From assembly GCA_963805915.1 (NCBI GenBank), contig CAWDWD010000011.1, forward strand, positions 248,001 to 312,000: a stretch of DNA of 64,000 nt. The letters run 5' to 3'. This DNA comes from JAEULH01 sp963805915 (lineage in GTDB: Bacteria; Pseudomonadota; Alphaproteobacteria; Rhodospirillales; Defluviicoccaceae). The first letter of the stretch is position 1. Each line of letters opens with the position of its first letter. A program made the position numbers and the translations under genes. The notes under the pieces were generated by a model. It did not search any database. It saw only the letters and a list, made by a program, of their open reading frames with translations, and was not told where the DNA came from. Shown in pieces: positions 1 to 11,204 of the stretch.

Positions 1-156
1 GGATGTTGCCGGGGACGATAATTGGGCAAGCGCGGTGTCGGTTTCGCTCACAAGGGATCCGCCGGATGTCGCATCGGCGGTTCCGTTGGCGAGAAGCAGG
101 CAGACGCCCAGGACCATGGCAGCCAGAGCCGTTGATCGAACCGTTTTGGCGCTCAT
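1..156 (-). CDS. Exported protein, N-terminal fragment
   Basis: The reverse strand reads a 52-residue open frame that starts at an ATG at 156 and runs off the left edge of the window. Residues 1-30 look like a classic signal peptide: basic start (MSAKTVRS), a hydrophobic stretch rich in Ala, Leu and Val, then a small-residue region around NGTADA that would suit signal peptidase I. The part beyond is low complexity (Ser, Thr, Gly) and gives no family clue. It would be a secreted or periplasmic protein whose body lies outside the window. The function is not recognisable. Confidence 0.55.
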   Translation of the reverse strand, partial: MSAKTVRSTALAAMVLGVCLLLANGTADATSGGSLVSETDTALAQLSSPATS

Positions 157-328
157 GCGTATCCCCGCGAACCCGTCATATGTATGAGGCTGAAAGTAGC
201 GCAGGCCGAGCCGGCACCGCGAGCCCTCCATTAGACGTAGCATATGGGAAGACGTAGCGCATGGTCGAACGCGCACCAACCTCGCACCAACCGTCCCCGG
301 CCATCGCCGGACATGACGATGCGGCCGT

Positions 329-1662
<1,334 letters not shown>

Positions 1663-1666
<4 letters not shown>

Positions 1667-2896
1667 GGCCGCAGCATCGTCGGCCCGGACGTGGGTCCCC
1701 GAGCGGACGGGAGGGTGGCGCTCGCGGCTGGCGCCGCCTGGCTGCCCGTGGCATTCGGCCCGCGCTGCGGTTTGGCTGTATGCGGGCCGGCGCGGGCGGA
1801 CGGTTTGGCGCCGGCCTTGATCAGCGCTTCTTCGACATCGCGGACAATGGCTTCGAGCAGCATCTCGCGGGGGAACGGGGAGCGGTTGGCGAAGGCCATG
1901 GAGAGCGTCGGATAGACCCGGTTCATCGGCATCGCGACGGCCCAGTGGTCGGCGTTGACATAGCCAAGCAGCGTGCTGCCGGGAACGATCTGGTCGTGGT
2001 AGAGCAACTGGCCGTCGTTGCGCGGGTCCATCAGGCTGAGGCGGTCGTGATTGCCGCGCAGCGCCTGGGATATGCGCTCGCGCTCGGCGAACACGCCGAG
2101 GGAGAAGTAGCGGACATCCTTGGGCAGCGCTATGGGTTGACATCCACTTCAGCCGCCTGCCTTGGCGAAGACTGTCCAGGCCCTCGCCGTCGCCGACGCG
2201 GCAGTCGCCGGGAGGCAGATACCGCAGGGTCGAGAAAAGTTCTTTCGGCGCGTTCTCCGTCAATGGCGAGCCGTTGACCGCGCCGGCGAGGCTCACCACC
2301 GCGGCAACCCGGCGCGCCGCCGCCGGTGAGTCCGCAATGCCTTCGAGAATGTCGGGGGTGCCCTTGGAATATCCGACGAGAACCAACTTCTCGTTTGCCC
2401 CCAGCTCCATCTTCAGGACGGCGTCGGCGATCAACCGCCCGTTGAAGGTCGTGCTGCCGAGGCCGGATACCGGCAGTTCGCTCGCGACGTAGCCGAGGTC
2501 GTTGAGATGGCGGATGGCGAATGGCAACGTCTGCACAAAGCCGGCGGCGCACTCGGCCGCCAATCCGCCGACGACAACGATACGAAGGGCGAGGCGGGGC
2601 GGTCCCAGGTAAACCGGATCGGTTGGCGCGTCCGCTTCGCCGTACAGACGCCAGAGCAACTGTTCACAATCGCGATAGTCGGGCAGATCCGGGCCGTGAT
2701 CCTCGCCGACCGCGCACAGGATCCGGCGGAACCGTGCTCTCTGGTCATCGATGCCGGAAACCGGTCCGGCGACCGTCAGCATCGCCGGGGGCGTATCGGC
2801 GGTGAAGCGCAACAGCGGCTGCGGCGCGCATGCGCCAAGAAGACCCGAAAGCAGAATCACTGTGCCGATGGTGCAACGGATGACGGCGAACCCCAT
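1663..2896 (-). CDS. Lipoprotein alpha/beta hydrolase (frameshifted)
   Basis: This predicted outer-envelope lipoprotein has an alpha/beta-hydrolase-like fold. The N-terminus is a lipoprotein signal ending in LLGAC, so Cys23 would be lipidated. A nucleophile elbow GYSKG places a candidate Ser at 177, and a conserved ADHW motif near the C-terminus supplies a candidate catalytic His. The frame breaks near position 2125: before it the protein reads to KWMSTHS, after it the sequence continues one frame over as LPKDVRYFS and onward, exactly matching the intact paralogue next door. The total length of 1234 bases is one more than a multiple of three, which fits a single inserted base. The natural product would be about 410 residues. 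It is the first gene before the DUF2254 gene. The substrate is unknown. Confidence 0.8.
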
Positions 2897-2988
2897 GGCT
2901 GAAGGTGGGACGACCAGGCCGCGAGCAGGTCATTGACGACCGTAATGCCGCTACAAGCGTAACACCCGCCGTCCGCGGCGGGATAGCC

Positions 2989-4122
2989 TCAGTTTATGAA
3001 CGCGGCGCCGGCTCCGTCCTGGCTGGCGACGACCGGCTCTTCGAGCAGGTTCTCTTCGACCTGGCGAATGATCGCCTCCAGAAGCACTTCGCGTGGGAAC
3101 TCATTCTTGGTGGCGATGACGTTCTCGAGGAAGGCGTGATGGTGGGCGATCGGAACGACGGCGGCCCAGTGGTCGCTGTTGACGAAGCCGAGCAGCCGGC
3201 TGCCTGGGATGATCTGATCGTAGTACAGCATTTTGCCGTCGTTGCGCGGGTCGATCCTGCTCAGCTCGTCGTAGCCCGCGCGCAGGAAGCTTGAGATGTT
3301 ACTGCGTTCGGCATAGGTCGGCACCGAATAGTACTGCACCGACTTCGGCAGGTCGTGGCTGCCGAACCATTTCAACCGCACCGATCGGCGGAGGCTCTCA
3401 ACCGCGCCGAGGTCGGCGCTGGCGCATGTGCCGCCGGGAAACAGCTTGAGGAAGTTCAATGCGAACTCCGGCGCGCCTTCGGCGAGAAGCGTTCCGCTGA
3501 CCACGCCCGAAATACTGATGAAGGCCGCGACCTTGTCGGCCATTCGCGGATACATGCTCAGCGCTTCGAGAACGTCCGGGCTGCCCTTGGAGTAGCCGAT
3601 GAGCACCACTTTCTCGTCGGGCTCCAGGTTCATGTTGAGCAGCGAGTCACTGATGATCGACGCGTTGTAGGTGCTGCTCGCGAGGCCGCGGATGGGAATT
3701 TCCGTCGTTCGATAGCCGAGGGTCTCGAGGTGCTGCACGCTGTAGTCAAACGGCTTGACCACGCCGGCGAGACAGTCCGCGCCAAGACCCGAGACGGTGG
3801 CGATCCGCAGCTTTTTCCGCGCCGGCCCGAGGTAGACCCGCTGACCCGTGCCGGCGGACTCTTCCGGGGTGCGGATCAGGACGTCATCGCAAGGCCTTTG
3901 GTCGATGAACTGATCGCCATGCGCCGCGGTGACCGCGCACAGGATCTCGCGAAAGCGCCCACGCTCATCGGTAATGCCGCGCTTCGCCGTCGCGGATGTG
4001 ACCAAGGGCGGCGGGCCGAAGGTGAGATCGAGCAAAGGCTGAGGCGCGCACGACGGCAGCACGGCCAGCAGCAAGAACGCCGCCGCTCCATGCATGCCCC
4101 GGAGAACCGCCGGGGGGAGCAT
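2989..4122 (-). CDS. Lipoprotein alpha/beta hydrolase (paralogue)
   Basis: This intact paralogue of the neighbouring frameshifted gene is 377 residues from the chosen ATG at 4122. Both begin with a lipoprotein signal and share the sequence CAPQPLL directly after the lipidated Cys (here Cys25, lipobox LPSC). They also share the GYSKG nucleophile elbow and the DHW motif near the C-terminus. The open frame extends upstream to 4335, and an internal ATG at 4251 is possible, but those starts would bury the signal peptide behind 40-70 basic residues, so 4122 is preferred. The tandem arrangement points to a local duplication. The enzyme would act at the periplasmic face of the envelope as an esterase, lipase or acyl hydrolase. 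The exact substrate cannot be told. Confidence 0.8.
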   Translation of the reverse strand: MLPPAVLRGMHGAAAFLLLAVLPSCAPQPLLDLTFGPPPLVTSATAKRGITDERGRFREILCAVTAAHGDQFIDQRPCDDVLIRTPEESAGTGQRVYLGPARKKLRIATVSGLGADCLAGVVKPFDYSVQHLETLGYRTTEIPIRGLASSTYNASIISDSLLNMNLEPDEKVVLIGYSKGSPDVLEALSMYPRMADKVAAFISISGVVSGTLLAEGAPEFALNFLKLFPGGTCASADLGAVESLRRSVRLKWFGSHDLPKSVQYYSVPTYAERSNISSFLRAGYDELSRIDPRNDGKMLYYDQIIPGSRLLGFVNSDHWAAVVPIAHHHAFLENVIATKNEFPREVLLEAIIRQVEENLLEEPVVASQDGAGAAFIN

Positions 4123-4596
4123 TGTCCGGCGCAACCGGGCGCGAGCCGGCAGCGGCGGGGCGCCGGCCCGACTTCGCGCCGCGTCCTCGGCCGCACCCTG
4201 GGCCACCCCCTTGATCCAGCGGTATGCGTTCAACCGCGCGCGCTCCATCATGCCTCGCAAATACGTTGACCCCGACGGTAAAATTATGAAAACCCTGTCG
4301 ACGGTGACGTTGCACCGTCGGTTCAGCCGGTTCATCGTCGGCCATGCACCGCTGGCAGTGTTGTTCGACCGGACCGCGGCCTGCGCCCATCAACGCCGCT
4401 TCCGGCGCAACGCCGCAAGTTGGCGAATCAACCTCTCCGTTTGATTACACAGTTGCTGCTCGTTTCGCAAGAAAATCAGCAACCGCACAATCCTATTTGG
4501 CCGCATTCACCAAATTATACGGCCGAATTGCCACTAAATTGCCACGCATTAAATTTATGCAATGCAACATTGCTCACGACAGAGCGAGGATGCGTA
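4123..4596. other. Intergenic region with an AT-rich promoter zone
   Basis: This stretch separates the lipoprotein hydrolase from the divergently read protease gene. Its first 300 bases are ordinary GC-rich DNA and could encode an N-terminal extension of the hydrolase. From about 4440 to 4590 the composition turns clearly AT-rich, with several A/T runs and a near-repeat AATTGCCAC at two places (around 4527 and 4538). This is likely the promoter and regulatory zone of the protease gene. No further gene is visible. Confidence 0.45.
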
Positions 4597-5379
4597 ATGA
4601 GATGCAGTATTATAATAGCAATACGCAATGTGGTGCGACGAAGATTGTTTTCATACGCAATTTTTTCATATATCGGGATCATTGGTTTCCTGTTCGCAAG
4701 CTCCTCAGCTAGTTACGCCCAGCTTCCAGGCGCCACGCTCCGCGACCAGCTGAAAAGCCTGGAGCAGCTGCACGGTGTCGAGGTTCGCGGACTAGACCGC
4801 GTCCGCGACGAACCGGCCCGCCAGACCGCAGGCGACCTGCGCCGACAGGTCATGGGGTTGCTGCAGAATTACAGCTACGTCGTGCTGCAGAGCGAAGACA
4901 AGGACGTACGCGGCGTGCGTATCCTGGCGTCGCAGGGTCCGCGCGCCGATGTGCGCGGCATCGGCGTCCGCAAGCCGGCGGCCGCGGCTGCAACCGCGAA
5001 AAAGGATCCTCGATACGAGGCGCAAGTGATCAACGCAACGTTGATCGGCTTTGCCGGCCACGAATACGACATGGCCATGGCCATCGACGGCGGCACCGAC
5101 GCCGTCATCCTGCCGGCCTCGATGATGGCGGTTCTTGGCTTCGACGACGGCGCGGACCTCAACGATAAGATCATCAGGACGGCCGATGGAGCGGTCGAGG
5201 CCAAGACCGGCTTGCTTCCCGCCGTCCGCATCGGTGACGCCGTCGCCGAGAATGTCGACGTCGCTTTCGTCCCGGACGGGACGGCCGGCGGCCGCGCGGT
5301 GCTCGGCAACAGCTTCCTCAAGCAGTTCAACGTTACCTTCGATAGCGACACCGCCCAACTCATGATCCTGCCCCGATAA
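4597..5379 (+). CDS. Exported retropepsin-like aspartic protease, TIGR02281-like
   Basis: This 260-residue protein has an N-terminal signal or anchor (hydrophobic residues about 19-40, then SASYAQ). A short helical region follows. The C-terminal half is a retropepsin-type domain: the flap region MAIDGGTDAVILP carries the candidate catalytic Asp164, and the family's late motif VLGNSFLKQFNVTFD lies near the end. The usual DTG triad is DGG here, which is atypical. The start at 4597 is chosen because a good ribosome site (GAGGA, 4586-4590) sits six bases upstream; longer readings start at a TTG with no such site. Enzymes of this group form homodimers in the periplasm or inner membrane. Whether this variant is active is open. 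Confidence 0.75.
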   Translation: MRCSIIIAIRNVVRRRLFSYAIFSYIGIIGFLFASSSASYAQLPGATLRDQLKSLEQLHGVEVRGLDRVRDEPARQTAGDLRRQVMGLLQNYSYVVLQSEDKDVRGVRILASQGPRADVRGIGVRKPAAAAATAKKDPRYEAQVINATLIGFAGHEYDMAMAIDGGTDAVILPASMMAVLGFDDGADLNDKIIRTADGAVEAKTGLLPAVRIGDAVAENVDVAFVPDGTAGGRAVLGNSFLKQFNVTFDSDTAQLMILPR

Positions 5380-5403
5380 TTGCGGATTCGTTGCGGGCGT
5401 TGC

Positions 5404-5432
5404 TTGCATTCCGTCAGTAATATAGGTATAAG
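5404..5432 (+). promoter_or_regulatory. Candidate sigma-70 promoter
   Basis: TTGCAT at 5404-5409 and TATAAG at 5427-5432 are separated by 17 bases, close to the sigma-70 consensus. The nearest downstream gene is the patatin at 5776, so the transcript would carry a leader of about 335 bases. Confidence 0.5.
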
Positions 5433-5775
5433 CTCCTAGAACGCGGCGCGCTAGGCGGGCGTCGGGGTGGACGGCACGGTGCGCCGCGACCCTCCCTGTC
5501 GTCGGCTGGAGCGGCCGCTGGACCTTGTTTGACAGCCCACGCCGTCGGACGCGCCACGCGTTGGCTCGTGGTGCGCGTCTCGCCTCGTATTCAGCTGACC
5601 CACGGTTTTTCCGCGACTACGGAGAGTCCCCGGCATCGCGCACGCAGGCGCGACGTCGGACGAGTGGGCGCGCGTCCTCGCGCGTTTCGCCCGCCGGTGG
5701 CGACGCGACGCACGTGGGGCAAAGGCGCGGGGCACACGGTCCTCGTAAGAGTTTTTTCCTTCATTGGGGGCATTG
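5433..5775 (+). other. Long GC-rich leader before the patatin gene
   Basis: About 340 bases lie between the candidate promoter and the patatin start. Several overlapping short open frames exist, but none has a ribosome site or recognisable family sequence. The stretch may be an untranslated leader. I see no riboswitch I can name. Confidence 0.35.
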
Positions 5776-7564
5776 ATGACTGTGCGAAAGCCGCCGCCGC
5801 GGACGTTCGAGCTCGGCCTGGTCATGGCCGGCGCGGTTTCCGCCGGCGCCTACACCGCCGGCGTGATCGACTTTCTGTTCGAAGCGCTCGAGGCCTGGGA
5901 GCAGGCCAAGCTCAACGGCAAGCCGGATGTGCCCGATCATACCGTGCAGATCCGGGCCGCCGCCGGCAGTTCCGCAGGCGGTATTATCGCGGCTCTGACC
6001 GCAATGCTTCCATTTACCGGCCATCACTCGGTTCGCGATTTGGCGAAGGCGCGATCGGCCGCGACGCCCGCGAACGCGGAAAAGAACCTGCTCTATCGTT
6101 GCTGGGTTCGCGACATCGACATCCATGCGATGCTGCGCAATACCGACCTCGGTAGCAAATGCGGCGTCGTGACGTCACTGCTCGACGGAGCCGGCATCGC
6201 CGCCATCGCCGATGGTGCGATCACCTCGGTGCGCGATGCGATCGCCAAGGGCACCCGGCCCAAGCCGCCGAGTTACTTCGCCAATCCCCTGCAGCTGTTT
6301 CTTTGCCTGACCAACATGCGGGGTTTGCCGTATGTAATAGAGATGGTCACCGCCGGGGGGGTCCGCGGCCACCGCGTGACCAATCACGCCGACTACGCGC
6401 ATTTCGCCATTCACGGCGCCGGGGCGGGCGCCGCCGAGCCGCTGCATCCAGGCGTTGTCCCGGTGAACTGGTCGGGGACGCAAGGGTTCGACGCGGCCGA
6501 TGGCTGGAACCGGCTGCGCGACGCCGCGCTCGCGACGTCGGCGTTTCCGGGTGGGCTTCCGGCGCGCCCGTTCGCGAACTCGCCCGCCTTCTACCAGGGC
6601 CGCTGCTGGGCTCGCCCGGCCGGAGCCATGGAAGACGAAGCGTGGCCGATCATCAACCCCGACGTCGCCAGCATTCCCGGTCGGCCATACGAGTTCTGGT
6701 GTGTCGACGGTGGCCTGATCAATAACGAGCCGGTCGAATTTGTCCGCGTCGCCCTCGCCGGCGGGAGCAACATCCACAATGCCCGAGAACTCGCGGGAGT
6801 CCGACCGGGCGGTGCTCATGGTCGATCCCTTTCCCGAAGACGAGGATCATGCCGATCCCGGCAAGGGCGAGGCGCCGGACGTCGTCGGTGCGGTGGTTTC
6901 GATGTTCTCCACCCTCCGCCGGCAGGCGCGTTTCAAGCCGCAGGAAGTCATGCTGGCTATGCACGAGGACGTGCATAGCCGCTTTCTTATCGCGCCGATG
7001 CGTCCGGAGAAGACGGCGGGGCAGACCAATCTGGCGTCATCGGGTCTCTCCGGGTTCGTCGGTTTCTTTCACGAGCAGCTTCGCATGCACGACTTTCAGC
7101 TCGGCCGCCGCAACTGCCAGAAGTTCCTGCGCGACCAATTTGTCGTTCATGTCGAAAATCCCATTGTCGCGCCGTGGATTGAGAAGGCTACGGCGCGCGG
7201 ACAGGATCTGAGCGATTATCACCCGCGCACCTGCGTCACCCGAGGCGGCCTCGCACCTGACCCCGACTTTGTTCAACTCATTCCGCTGATCGGCCGGGCG
7301 CGCGATCCGATAATCCTGCGTCCCTGGCCCAAGCTCGACAGGCGGGATTTCGAGCCGTTGCTGGAACTGATCGAGCACCGGACCTGTTTGATCATGCCGG
7401 TGATCGTCCGTGGCCTGCTCAACCGCATCGGCATCGACGATGGATGCTTCATCAACAAGATCATCAGGATGGTCGCGGGCAAGGTCATCCGTGACAAGAT
7501 CCTTGATACGACCGCCTCGGCGATCCTGGCCGATCTCAGCAACCGGGATCTGCTTAAGCGTTAG
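5776..7564 (+). CDS. Patatin-like phospholipase (frameshifted)
   Basis: This is a patatin-family lipid acyl hydrolase. The glycine-rich oxyanion segment lies at residues 18-28 (MAGAVSAGAYT), the nucleophile elbow GSSAG at 64-68 places the catalytic Ser at 66, and the dyad Asp lies in VDGGLINNEP near residue 310. The large size (about 595 residues) matches the long proteobacterial form with a C-terminal helical extension. The frame breaks between 6775 and 6800: the sequence reads to SNIHNARE, then continues one frame over as ENSRESDRAVLMVDPF. The total length is one base over a multiple of three, so a single inserted base explains it. The ATG at 5776 is used. The gene stands alone, ending convergently next to a small exported-protein gene. 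Confidence 0.88.
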
Positions 7565-7951
7565 TCAGCGGGGCTTGTTGCCGAGTTCCTGACGCAGCGC
7601 CAAGGCGGCGTCGAGGAACGTATCGAGCGGCTTCGCGCGGCAGTAGTTCTCGACCCACAGCATCGCGCCCTCGGCGTCGGATCCCTCGAGCAGGTCGCGA
7701 CGGTCCGGATCCATCCAGTTCAGCGCGGTGATGAAGCCGAGCAGCCATTGGCGAAAGGTCGCATCATAGGGGCCGTGGGCGCCGGCGCGGCGCTCGCGCT
7801 CCTGGATGAATCGGCCGCAGCTGATTTGGCCAATTCCCCAGGTGGCGACGCCAACGGCGCGATCTTGCGCGGCCACCGTGACGCAGGTCAGGCACACAAT
7901 AACAGCGACCAGTCCCACGCCGACCGATCTTCCCCGGCGCTCGCGCCTCAT
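7565..7951 (-). CDS. Small exported protein, Rap1a/Tai-like layout
   Basis: This 128-residue protein begins with a signal peptide (basic MRRERRGR, hydrophobic core, VAAQD cleavage region). The mature part has a conserved-looking pattern: an early Cys (ISCGRF), a central helix FRQWLLGFITALN, then VENYCRAKPLDTF and a final helix. Two Cys residues could form a disulfide. The layout resembles Rap1a/Tai immunity-type proteins and other small periplasmic helical proteins, but the match is only by eye. The start at 7951 is preferred over 8122 because it exposes the signal peptide and has GGGGAGG upstream. It converges on the patatin gene with no gap. The function is unknown. Confidence 0.6.
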   Translation of the reverse strand: MRRERRGRSVGVGLVAVIVCLTCVTVAAQDRAVGVATWGIGQISCGRFIQERERRAGAHGPYDATFRQWLLGFITALNWMDPDRRDLLEGSDAEGAMLWVENYCRAKPLDTFLDAALALRQELGNKPR

Positions 7952-8127
7952 GACAACGGCGGCCTCCCCAACGCACGACCGACGCCGGCGGCGCGGTCGA
8001 TCAGCCGAGTTTAGACCATTCGCATCATCGCCGAGTAGCGGGTTCAGCCAAAACCGAGCCGCCACCTCCGGGTGGAGCGGGTCGCGGCCGCCGTCTAGGA
8101 CCACCCGTCCCCACGCGGACATGTGGT

Positions 8128-9153
8128 CTAGCGAGCGGCCTCGACCGCCGCGTCCATCACCTCCTTGCCGATTTGCGGCGTGAACTCACCCCACACCGGA
8201 ACGAAAGCGTCTTTCCACCGCTCTAGCTGTTCGTGGGTCGGCGTGAGGATCTCGACCCCCTCCTCGGCCGCGGCCTTCGCCCGATCTTCCCCGGCTTGCT
8301 TGCGCGCGATTTCATTCACCTCCGCGCTGACCTGGACGAGGATGTCTTCGAGACCGGAGCGGATGTCGGCGGGAAGGCCGGCCCAGAAGCCTGCGTTGGC
8401 GACGACGAGATAGCCGAGAAAGCTGTGGTTCAATTCGGTGAACCGGCGCTGAAGTTTTTGGATGCCGCGCGAGTAGATGTTCGACCAGCTATTCTCCTGG
8501 CCATTCACGAAGCCGTCGCGAATGGCGTCGGGAACAAGGCGGAAGGGCAGGGGCAGGGTCGTTACGCCGATGCGCTTGTACTGTTCTTGAAAAATTGCCG
8601 AGGGCTCGGTCCTGAACAAGAGCCCGGCTGCGTCTTCGGGAACGACCAACGGCTTGTTGGCGGAGATGACCCGCATGCCGCTGTCCCAATAGGCCAGGCC
8701 ATGGATGCCCTGCGGCAGCATGAAGTCGAGAAGCTGGCGACCGATCAAACCATTCTGAAATCGGTGCAGGTGATCGACATCGCGGAACAGGAACGGGAGT
8801 TCGAAGACCTGCAACGACCGATTGAAGCTGCGGAACTGGGTAAATGATGGGGCCGCCATCTCGATATCGCCCAACACCATGGCGACAAGGACTTCCTCAT
8901 CGGTGAACTTCAGCGCGCGGGGGAAGACATCGACTCTGAGGCGTCCCGGGAACTTCGCTTCGGCGCGCTCCTTGAACAGCCGGGCGCCGATGCCCTTGGG
9001 AGTCAACTCGTCGACAACGTGGGAAAAACGGATGACGATCGGCGCTTCAGCCGCTTGACTCGGCCGCGCCATTGCCGAAAGGACAAAGACGAGCGCGAGA
9101 GCCGCAAGCGCTCGAGCGGCGCGGAGGGAGAAGAAAGTCAGGCGTGAGACCAT
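8128..9153 (-). CDS. dctP: TRAP transporter solute-binding protein, DctP family (second copy)
   Basis: This 341-residue periplasmic binding protein has a signal peptide (cleavage near PSQAAEA) and the DctP hallmarks: IRFSHVVDELTPKG at the start of the mature protein, a central region FRTEPSAIFQEQYKRIG, and FVNGQENSWSNIYSRGIQ around residue 220. It lies 51 bases behind dctM, so it is the last gene of a dctP-dctQ-dctM-dctP operon. It is clearly homologous to the first binding protein of the same operon (same ENSWSN/ENTWSN segment), yet divergent, so it may bind a different ligand or be a specialised copy. The ATG at 9153 has AGAGG eight bases upstream. The substrate is probably a C4-dicarboxylate or related organic acid. 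Confidence 0.9.
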   Translation of the reverse strand: MVSRLTFFSLRAARALAALALVFVLSAMARPSQAAEAPIVIRFSHVVDELTPKGIGARLFKERAEAKFPGRLRVDVFPRALKFTDEEVLVAMVLGDIEMAAPSFTQFRSFNRSLQVFELPFLFRDVDHLHRFQNGLIGRQLLDFMLPQGIHGLAYWDSGMRVISANKPLVVPEDAAGLLFRTEPSAIFQEQYKRIGVTTLPLPFRLVPDAIRDGFVNGQENSWSNIYSRGIQKLQRRFTELNHSFLGYLVVANAGFWAGLPADIRSGLEDILVQVSAEVNEIARKQAGEDRAKAAAEEGVEILTPTHEQLERWKDAFVPVWGEFTPQIGKEVMDAAVEAAR

Positions 9154-9204
9154 TCGATTTGCCTCTTGTGCCGACGGTTATCGCCAAGACAGTGTGCGTC
9201 CGGC

Positions 9205-10602
9205 TCAGTACCCCTTTAACTTGTCGAGATACTCCGGCAGGAACATCGAAATCTGCGGGATGTAGGTGACAAGGACGAGGAAGGCCAGCAGCACCATCAG
9301 CCACGGCAGCGCTGCCTGGACCACCCAGCCTATACTTCGCCCGGTAATGCCCGCCATCACGTAGAGGTTGAGTCCCACCGGCGGCGTGATCATCCCGATT
9401 TCCATGTTCACGACCATGATGATGCCGAGATGAATGGGATCAATCCCGAGTTTGATGGCGATCGGCAACAAAATCGGCGCCATGATCAGGGTAATCGCCG
9501 ATGGCTCCATGAAATTGCCCGCGGCGAGCAGCAGAAGATTGACGACGATCAGGAACGACCACACCGGCAATCCCCACGAGGTGATCGCCTCGGCGATGTG
9601 ATGGGGGATGCGCTCGGTGGTCAGCACATGGGCGAACAGCATCGCGTTGGCGATGACGAACAGCAGCATCACCGAAACCTTCGACGCTTCGAGGACGACC
9701 TTGCGAACCTCGGGGTCGAAGAACGACTTGGGCAGGGTGATCGCCATCTGTCCCAGATTGCGGATGATGAGAGAAACCAGGGATTCGCCGTCGTATCGCC
9801 AAGGGACCTCGCGCAACGGTCCCATGTCGCGGTAGCCGAACACCGCGATCGCGTAGGCGTAGACCGCCGATACCGCGGCCGCCTCGGTCGGGCTGGCGAT
9901 GCCGCCGTAGATCGAGCCGAGCACGATCACCATCAGCAGAATGCCGCCGGCGGCGCTCCAGCCCGAGGCGACGATTTCGCCGAAGCCCTGGAAGGGCAGC
10001 GCGGAGAGACCCTTGACCCGGGCGAAGATGTAGATCGCGACCATCAGCATCAGGCCGAGAACGATGCCGGGGATGAACCCGGCCATGAACATGCGCGCCG
10101 CCGACTGCTCCGTCGCCGCGGCGTAGACCAGCATGACGATGCTGGGCGGGATGAGGATGCCGAGCGTGCCGGCGTTGGTGATCACGCCGGCGGCCATCTT
10201 CTCCGGGTAGCCGGCCTTGACCATCCCGGTGATCACCAGCGAGCCGATGGCCGCGACCGTCGCCGGCGACGAGCCCGAGATCGCCGCGAACAGCATGCAG
10301 GCTAACACCGACGCCATCGCCAGGCCGCCGCGGATGTAGCCGACCGTGGAGATGGCGAAGCGGATAAGCCTCTTGGCGACACCGCCGGTGGTCAAGAACG
10401 CCGACGAGAGGATAAAGAACGGGATCGCCAGCAAGGTGTAGTGGCCGGACAATGCCCCCAGCAGCTTCAGCGCGATCGACGCCAGCGAGTCGTGCGAAAA
10501 CAGCAAGATGGTGACGATGCTGGAAAAGCCGAGCGCAACCGCGATCGGCATGCCCATCAGCATGCACGTGAACAAAAGGGCGAAGAGGGCCGCGGTGGTC
10601 AC
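9205..10602 (-). CDS. dctM: TRAP transporter large permease, DctM
   Basis: This 465-residue integral membrane protein has about twelve hydrophobic helices and family motifs such as SGSSPATVAAIGS and IGMITPPVGLNLYV. It forms the sodium-coupled transport pathway of a tripartite ATP-independent periplasmic transporter. The GTG start at 10602 overlaps the stop of dctQ in a GTGA arrangement, so translation is coupled. The central region (around residues 265-330) includes a soluble loop, as in other long DctM proteins of about 460 residues. It works with the DctQ small permease and with one or both of the binding proteins in the operon. Confidence 0.95.
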   Translation of the reverse strand: MTTAALFALLFTCMLMGMPIAVALGFSSIVTILLFSHDSLASIALKLLGALSGHYTLLAIPFFILSSAFLTTGGVAKRLIRFAISTVGYIRGGLAMASVLACMLFAAISGSSPATVAAIGSLVITGMVKAGYPEKMAAGVITNAGTLGILIPPSIVMLVYAAATEQSAARMFMAGFIPGIVLGLMLMVAIYIFARVKGLSALPFQGFGEIVASGWSAAGGILLMVIVLGSIYGGIASPTEAAAVSAVYAYAIAVFGYRDMGPLREVPWRYDGESLVSLIIRNLGQMAITLPKSFFDPEVRKVVLEASKVSVMLLFVIANAMLFAHVLTTERIPHHIAEAITSWGLPVWSFLIVVNLLLLAAGNFMEPSAITLIMAPILLPIAIKLGIDPIHLGIIMVVNMEIGMITPPVGLNLYVMAGITGRSIGWVVQAALPWLMVLLAFLVLVTYIPQISMFLPEYLDKLKGY

Positions 10603-11147
10603 GGCTTCGCCTCCTTGTCGGTCATGTCGGCGCCGAGGGTTTCGAGCGCCTCCTTGGCCTCGTCGGCGAAGCCGAAGGTATCCGACTTGCCCTGGAGGAC
10701 ATGCCAGCCGAGCTGGAGAAACCGGATCGCGAGCAAAACGAACCCGATCAGGAGCACGCTATGAGCCAACCACTTCGTGATCGGCAGGTCCTCAAGCTCG
10801 ATACCGATCTTGTGGACCTTCTGCAGGTAGATCCACGAGCCCTGGATGAACAGCCCGCAGTAGACGAGGCACAGCACGATCGCCGCCAGCGTGGTCACGC
10901 GGCGCGCCGTCGGCGGCATCAGCCGGACGAAGGCGTCGACGCCGATGTGCGAACCGACCTTGACCCCATAGGAGGCGCCAAGCAGCACCATCCACGCAGA
11001 CAGGTGCAGGACAAACTCGTCGGACCAGACCATCCCCATGTTGAAGCCGAAGCGCAAAACCACCTCGACGAACACGGTGATGGTCATGATCACGAGGAGG
11101 AGGCATATAATGCCTTCCTCCACTTGGTTTAGCAGACGTGCGATCAT
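10599..11147 (-). CDS. dctQ: TRAP transporter small permease, DctQ
   Basis: This 182-residue protein has four predicted membrane helices and the DctQ signature region WSDEFVLHLSAWMVLLGASY. It pairs with DctM in the inner membrane. Its C-terminus carries a short charged cytoplasmic tail (DEAKEALETLGADMTDKEAKP). It follows the first dctP by 57 bases and overlaps dctM by four bases. The order dctP-dctQ-dctM is the usual one for C4-dicarboxylate TRAP systems. Confidence 0.93.
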   Translation of the reverse strand: MIARLLNQVEEGIICLLLVIMTITVFVEVVLRFGFNMGMVWSDEFVLHLSAWMVLLGASYGVKVGSHIGVDAFVRLMPPTARRVTTLAAIVLCLVYCGLFIQGSWIYLQKVHKIGIELEDLPITKWLAHSVLLIGFVLLAIRFLQLGWHVLQGKSDTFGFADEAKEALETLGADMTDKEAKP

Positions 11148-11204
11148 GCCGGCGCACTCACGCTATGGGAAAGACTTCACAAGGGTGTGAAAGCGGCGCC
11201 GGAA

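Noticed and set aside
9440..10567. A 375-residue frame in another reverse frame within dctM.
   Set aside because: It is an alternative frame of a clear permease gene with an intact family sequence. The Arg/His-rich composition is typical of a shadow frame.
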